This document shows positions 59,785 through 64,000 of a stretch of 64,000 nucleotides of DNA, one piece after another. Source of the DNA: Myxococcaceae bacterium (GTDB taxonomy: Bacteria; Myxococcota; Myxococcia; Myxococcales; Myxococcaceae). The stretch spans positions 1 to 64,000 of the forward strand of contig JADGHL010000006.1 of the NCBI GenBank assembly GCA_019686135.1, given 5' to 3'. Position 1 is the stretch's first letter. Each line of letters begins with the position of its first letter. A model generated the notes under the pieces. It was given only the letters and a program-made list of their open reading frames with translations. It made no database searches and had not been told where the DNA came from. A program made the position numbers and the translations under genes.

Positions 59785-62700
59785 ATGGGCTCACGCCGCT
59801 TCCTCTTCACGTTCGGTGTCCTCGGCGGACTGTGCTCCGGGGTGCTCACCGGGATCGTCCTCACCCTCGCTGGGGACGTGCACCTGCCGAAGATCACCTG
59901 GCCCGCCCTGCTCTGCTCCAACGTCGTCGGCTTCACGCTGGGCGGCTATCTCACCTGGTTCAAGTGGGCCACCGCGCGGGCGCGCCGGCGCGCGAAGATC
60001 CTCGCCGACCTCGCGCAGAACGACCTCACCGTGAACGTGGCCCGCAGCATCGACGGGTCGAACGACATCCGCCGCCTCATCCTCTCCTTGCGCCGAGCGC
60101 TCGCGCAGGTGCAGCGGGTCACCGGCAACGTGCACCGGACCTGCAAAGACGTGGGCGAACAGGCGCGGATGCTGATGGAGGCCGCGCGCCGGCAGGGTGC
60201 CGCAGTCGATCGCACGCTCGGCGCGGTCAGCGGGATGGGCGAATCGCTCCAGGCAGCGGGCCGCCGCGTCGGGCAGCTGGAGACATTCGCGCAGGAGACC
60301 ACCGCGGCGCTCGCGGAGATGACCGAGCGCATCGAGCAGGTGGCCTCGGCGCTCACCACGCTCAACGAGTTCGCCCACCGCACCTCCGAACAGGTCCAGC
60401 AGATGAGCGAACGGCTGAGCGCGATCGCCTCCTCCGGCGAGGCGCTGGTGCGGTTCGCGGGCGAGGCGGAGAGCTTCGTCGCCGCGGTGGAGGGCGGGAT
60501 CGAATCGGTGCGGCGCCGCGCGAACGAGACCGGCGATCTCGCGCGCGAGGTCACCGCCACCGCGGAGCGCGGGCAGGCGCTGGTGATCGACTCGGTGAAG
60601 GCGATGTACGGGATCGAGGAGACGGTGCGCCGGGCCGCGGAGATCGTCGACTCGCTCGGCACGCGGTCCAACGACATCGCGCGCATCGTCGACGTCATCC
60701 AGGAGATCGCCGACCAGACCCACCTGCTGGCCCTGAACGCGGCGATCATCGCCGCGCAGGCGGGGGAGAACGGGCGCGCCTTTGGCGTGGTGGCGGACGA
60801 GGTCCGCGGTCTGGCCGAACGCACCGCGCGCTCCACCCGGGAGATCGCCACGCTGGTGGCCGGGGTGCGCAACGAGGTCGAGACCGCGGTCGCCCTGGTG
60901 AAGGACGCGCGCGAACAGGCCTCGGGCGGCGTGGAGCACGCCGACCGCGCGTCGCTCGCGCTCAACGAGATCCGCGCCATCACGCGGAAGACCTTCGCCG
61001 CGGTGGAGAGCACCGTGGCGGAGACGGCGCGGCTGGAGAAGCAGGGCAAGTCCGTGGGCGAGGCGTCGCGCCGGGTGGGCCGTCAGGTCGACGAGGTCAC
61101 CCGCGCCGCTGCGGAACAGGTCAGCCACGGGCGCGAGCTGGTGCGCCAGACGCAGGAGATGGCGCGCCTCGCGGAGAGCGCCTCCAGCAAGGCGGAGGAC
61201 CAGGCGCGCACCGGGCGCGACCTCTCCGACTCGGTCCTCCGGCTCACCGCGGCGATCGACGAGATCCGCAGCGCGCACCAGGTCCTCACCCGCGGGGACG
61301 TGGCCATCTCCGAAGAGGTGGCCACCGTCCGCGAAGATGCGCGGCAGGTCATCCGCATCGGCGACAACCTCTCACGCAGCATCGATCTGCTCTCGCAGGA
61401 GGCGGACGGGCTGGAGGCGGAGGTCTTCCGCTTCAAGCTGCCCGAACCGCGCCGCGGCGGCGTGTTGCGCGTGGGCATCCACCAGTCGGAGATGTTCGAG
61501 TCCACCCGCGGGCTGGATCCGCTGTTCACGCTCGACAACCAGCTGGTGGAGATCAGCGCCAACCTCTTCAGCGGCCTGCTCCGCAACCACGACGGGATGC
61601 TGGTCCCGGATCTCGCCGAACGCTGGGAGGCGGATCCCTCCGCACGCCGCTACCGCTTCCACCTGCGCCGCGGCGTCACCTTCCACGACGGGTCCCGCTT
61701 CACCGCGCACGACGTGAAGCGCCACTTCGAGCGGCTGCTCGATCCCGCGGTGAAGTCGCCCAACCAGTGGATCCTCAAGGACGTGGAGGGCGCGCCGGAC
61801 TTCATCGACGGCCGGGCGGACGGCGTTGCGGGGATCGAGGTGCTGGACGACACCACCCTGGAGATCCGCCTGCAGGAGCCGAAGGCGTTCTTCCTCCACC
61901 TCGTCACGCTCCCGGACACGGCGATCGCCCGGCAGGGACCGGACGGCCGGAGCATCGGCACCGGGCCGTTCCGGCCCACCCGCATCGACCGCGGGGGCAT
62001 CGTCCTCGAGCGCAACCTCGCCTACTTCCGCCCCGACGTGCCGCTGCTCGACCGGCTCGAGTTCCACCTCTTCAACGACCGCGCCGAGGCGCTCCAGCAC
62101 CTGGTCGAGAACCGCGTGGATCTGGTCTCCGGCCTGTACGCCGAACACCTCGCCGCGGCGGCGCTCGACGACTACCAGGTGCTCGGCGGGAGCACGCCGT
62201 CGTGCTGGTTCCTCGCCTTCAACGTGCGCGAGCCACCGTTCAACGACGTCCGCGTGCGCAAGGCGATCCGCGCCGGGCTCGACCGCGCGGCGGTGGTGGA
62301 GCACTTCCACCCGGGCGCGCGCGTGGCGGTGTCCCTCACCCCGCCGGAGCTCCTGGACGACCCCGACCGTCCCCAGGCGCCGACGGTGGATCTCGCGCTC
62401 GCGCGCCGGCTGCTCCAGGAGGCGGGGCTGAGCCGGCTGCGGATGACCGTGTACTACCCGTCCGGCCGCAACACCGAGGCCGAGGACGCGGTGCTCTTCC
62501 GGCCATTGGTTGAGGAGGGCCTGCTGGAGGTCCAGCACGTCGAGCTCCGCTCCGCCGACTACTGGGAGCGCGCGCGCGAAGGGCGCATCCCGGTGTTCCG
62601 CAGCGGGTGGATCGCCGACTACCCGGACCCGGACAACTTCCTCTACTTCCTGCTCAACTCGAACGCGCAGTCGGTCTACGCGCTCCAGTACTCGAGCGCC

Positions 62701-62928
62701 GAGCTGGACCAGCTCACCGCCGAGGCGCGGGTGTCGATCGACCCCGAGCTCCGCCAGCAGCTCTACCGGCGGGCCGAACGCGTGGTGATGCAGGACTGCC
62801 CGCTCATCCCGCTCTACCACGAGCGGATCTGGGCGGTGGCCACGCCGCTGGTGCAGGGTCTGCGTCTCCACCAGACCCCGCCGCAGGTGAGGTTCGAGAA
62901 CCTCTGGGTCGACACGACCGAGCACTGA
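59785..62928 (+). CDS. Chemoreceptor fused to a family-5 solute-binding domain
   Basis: A 1047-residue fusion. Two hydrophobic helices (about 6-28 and 36-54) are separated by a loop of only about eight residues; the N-terminus and the segment after helix 2 (ATARARRRAK) are both basic, so both ends face the cytoplasm. A degenerate HAMP-like stretch follows (NDLTVNVARSIDGSNDIRRL), then an MCP signalling domain to about 550, whose tip (about 308-340) reads QTHLLALNAAIIAAQAGENG. Residues about 555-1045 are a complete SBP_bac_5 peptide-binding fold (RRGGVLRVGIHQSEMFES, DDTTLEIRLQEPKAFFLH, SIGTGPFRPTRIDRGGIVLE, PLIPLYHERIWAVATPLV). No signal peptide or helix separates them, so the binding domain should be cytoplasmic. 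Such receptors control CheA kinases, here probably in response to a cytosolic or membrane-near ligand. Confidence 0.82.
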   Translation: MGSRRFLFTFGVLGGLCSGVLTGIVLTLAGDVHLPKITWPALLCSNVVGFTLGGYLTWFKWATARARRRAKILADLAQNDLTVNVARSIDGSNDIRRLILSLRRALAQVQRVTGNVHRTCKDVGEQARMLMEAARRQGAAVDRTLGAVSGMGESLQAAGRRVGQLETFAQETTAALAEMTERIEQVASALTTLNEFAHRTSEQVQQMSERLSAIASSGEALVRFAGEAESFVAAVEGGIESVRRRANETGDLAREVTATAERGQALVIDSVKAMYGIEETVRRAAEIVDSLGTRSNDIARIVDVIQEIADQTHLLALNAAIIAAQAGENGRAFGVVADEVRGLAERTARSTREIATLVAGVRNEVETAVALVKDAREQASGGVEHADRASLALNEIRAITRKTFAAVESTVAETARLEKQGKSVGEASRRVGRQVDEVTRAAAEQVSHGRELVRQTQEMARLAESASSKAEDQARTGRDLSDSVLRLTAAIDEIRSAHQVLTRGDVAISEEVATVREDARQVIRIGDNLSRSIDLLSQEADGLEAEVFRFKLPEPRRGGVLRVGIHQSEMFESTRGLDPLFTLDNQLVEISANLFSGLLRNHDGMLVPDLAERWEADPSARRYRFHLRRGVTFHDGSRFTAHDVKRHFERLLDPAVKSPNQWILKDVEGAPDFIDGRADGVAGIEVLDDTTLEIRLQEPKAFFLHLVTLPDTAIARQGPDGRSIGTGPFRPTRIDRGGIVLERNLAYFRPDVPLLDRLEFHLFNDRAEALQHLVENRVDLVSGLYAEHLAAAALDDYQVLGGSTPSCWFLAFNVREPPFNDVRVRKAIRAGLDRAAVVEHFHPGARVAVSLTPPELLDDPDRPQAPTVDLALARRLLQEAGLSRLRMTVYYPSGRNTEAEDAVLFRPLVEEGLLEVQHVELRSADYWERAREGRIPVFRSGWIADYPDPDNFLYFLLNSNAQSVYALQYSSAELDQLTAEARVSIDPELRQQLYRRAERVVMQDCPLIPLYHERIWAVATPLVQGLRLHQTPPQVRFENLWVDTTEH

Positions 62929-62983
62929 ACAAACCGGCCGTCCGAAAACTGGCGCCGCGCTCTGGCCGTGTCACCGTCGCCCC

Positions 62984-63334
62984 ATGTCGAATCGACGCTT
63001 CGTTCCCCGGCAGCGGCGGCGGCTGAAGATCTCCCTCGGCGGGCTGTGCCCGGCGTTCACCGCGGACGTCTCGCCCGGCGGCTTCGCCGCGGAGACGATG
63101 CAGCCGCGCAAGCCCGGCACCATGGTGCACGGGTCCATCACCCTCGAGGGCCGCGAGTTCGACTTCACCGGAGAGGTCTCCTGGGCGCGCGCGGGCGATC
63201 CGCGGCTGTCCATCCGCGGCCGCTTCGGCGTGCGCTTCACCGGGATCGACCCGGAGTTCTACGAGCTGTTCCGCGCCACCTTCGGCCCGTCCGTCCCGGC
63301 GGTGGAGCTGCCGGATGGGCCCGACGACGCGTAG
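62984..63334 (+). CDS. Small PilZ-domain protein
   Basis: A 116-residue single PilZ domain. The c-di-GMP binding motifs are both present: RxxxR (R9 to R13 in RQRRR) and DxSxxG (D28, S30 and G33 in DVSPGG), followed by FTGEVSWARAGDPRL and FGVRFTGIDPEF, typical of the barrel. Length fits a stand-alone adaptor protein in the cytoplasm. It lies 55 bases after the chemoreceptor fusion on the same strand, so the two may share a transcript and link c-di-GMP to chemotaxis-like signalling. The start ATG gives the basic lead MSNRRFVPRQRRR. Confidence 0.88.
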   Translation: MSNRRFVPRQRRRLKISLGGLCPAFTADVSPGGFAAETMQPRKPGTMVHGSITLEGREFDFTGEVSWARAGDPRLSIRGRFGVRFTGIDPEFYELFRATFGPSVPAVELPDGPDDA

Positions 63335-63337
63335 CGA

Positions 63338-64000
63338 TCAACGCTCGCGCCGAGTCCCCGACACGCCGCCGCTCCGGGGCCAACCGGTCTGCAACAGGCT
63401 CGTGCCCTGCAGCGCGTACGCCTCCAGCCGCCACTGGCCGTCGCGCTCGAGCAGCACGTAAAGGTTCCCCGAGTCGAACAGCGCCGAACGCACCCGGGGC
63501 GTCCCCTCCAGCGGGCAGGACATCAGGCGCGCGCCGTTCGCGAAGAGCTGAAGGTCGGCACGCGGCCCCATCGACTCGAACTGCGCGCGGGTGAAGGTCG
63601 CCACCGCGCCGGTGAGCGCGCCGCCCGGCAGCGCCGCCTCCACCAATTCACCGTTCGCCTTCCCGGGGAGGAACTCCGCCTCCCAGAGCACCGCGCCGGT
63701 GGCCGGATCGAACGCGCGGATCCAGCTCTGGCGCTCCTCGTCCGCGCACGGCGGAGGGAAGGCGCCGCGACAGACGTCGAAGAACAGGTACGCGGCTCCG
63801 CCCCCGGAGAGGACCTCCACGTCGAGCGCGCGTTCGCCGGCGTTCAGCAGGGGCGGCAGCAACACGATGCCGCCGTCCTCGAACGTCGCCTGGGCGCCGC
63901 CAACAAAGGCCCGCGTCCCCGCACCGCCGGCCGACAGCGTGACGCCGGCGTCCTCGAGCACAGCGGACGTGATGAGGAGGCCTCCATCCGCATCGCGCCA
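63338..64000 (-). CDS. Partial exported-type beta-propeller-like protein
   Basis: The 3' part of a gene that enters from the right edge; at least 220 residues are visible and the frame remains open to base 64000. The visible part has repeated strands such as AFDPATGAVLWEAEFLPGK, VRSALFDSGNLYVLLERDGQ and EAYALQGTSLLQTGWPRSGG, which look like PQQ-type propeller blades (VLWE, LYVLLE). Two cysteines in FFDVCRGAFPPPCADEER suggest an exported protein. The start and any signal peptide lie outside the window. It ends three bases from the convergent PilZ stop. Confidence 0.7.
   Translation of the reverse strand, partial: WRDADGGLLITSAVLEDAGVTLSAGGAGTRAFVGGAQATFEDGGIVLLPPLLNAGERALDVEVLSGGGAAYLFFDVCRGAFPPPCADEERQSWIRAFDPATGAVLWEAEFLPGKANGELVEAALPGGALTGAVATFTRAQFESMGPRADLQLFANGARLMSCPLEGTPRVRSALFDSGNLYVLLERDGQWRLEAYALQGTSLLQTGWPRSGGVSGTRRER

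Overview
The window is GC-rich, densely packed bacterial chromosome, almost certainly from a member of the Myxococcota (myxobacteria). The main clues are a DUF2378 protein (a family known essentially only from myxobacteria), several lipoproteins whose mature ends carry Asp-Ala-Gly (DAG) rich linkers, two tandem cysteine-rich lipoproteins, very large exported or repeat-rich proteins, and a PilZ/chemoreceptor pair. Nothing looks like a prophage, insertion sequence, CRISPR array, tRNA or rRNA, and most genes are housekeeping or lineage-typical accessory genes. This was read by eye without database searches, so family names rest on motifs.

Layout. (1) 0.4-12 kb: a 3640-residue lipoprotein with 29 Ig-like repeats, a Kelch propeller and FG-GAP repeats, translationally coupled to a small TPR lipoprotein. 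(2) 12-14.4 kb, minus: cupin, VKOR-DsbA disulfide-forming fusion and SUI1/YciH factor in a tight operon, divergent from ygfZ. (3) 14.4-21 kb, plus: ygfZ, sppA, an alpha/beta hydrolase, an MBL-fold hydrolase and a stand-alone LigD-type polymerase, which meets a convergent ATP-dependent DNA ligase (21-22 kb, minus). (4) 22-30.7 kb, minus: a LarA-like protein with altered active-site residues and an addB-addA helicase-nuclease pair. (5) 30.9-40 kb, plus: phosphofructokinase, polyphosphate kinase, a POT/MFS transporter split by an in-frame TGA, an XdhC protein, two cysteine-rich lipoproteins and an SPW membrane protein. (6) 40-55.7 kb, a long minus-strand run: argC-argB-HAD phosphatase-small lipoprotein-DUF72-giant TPR protein (3188 residues)-lipoprotein-queC-VanX-type dipeptidase. 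(7) 55.8-64 kb: arginine N-succinyltransferase homologue, a transglutaminase-like protein with an overlapping small gene, DUF2378, a membrane-anchored lytic transglycosylase, a chemoreceptor fused to a solute-binding domain, a PilZ protein, and a secreted-type gene running off the right edge.

How the genes fit together. Several 4-bp stop/start overlaps (ATGA or GTGA) mark coupled pairs: cupin/VKOR-DsbA, addB/addA, lipoprotein/queC, argC/argB and the small gene/transglutaminase. DNA break repair is represented by AddAB and by a two-gene LigD-like polymerase plus ligase. Envelope biology dominates the rest.

The most unusual element is the 1047-residue protein at 59785-62928: two N-terminal membrane helices, a chemoreceptor signalling domain with an altered hairpin tip, and then a full-length family-5 solute-binding domain placed where topology predicts the cytoplasm, followed closely by a PilZ gene. 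Other notable points are the in-frame TGA in the transporter, degenerate GTCGTGAGT-like repeats directly after two stop codons (addA and pfkA), and the LarA-like protein lacking expected catalytic residues.
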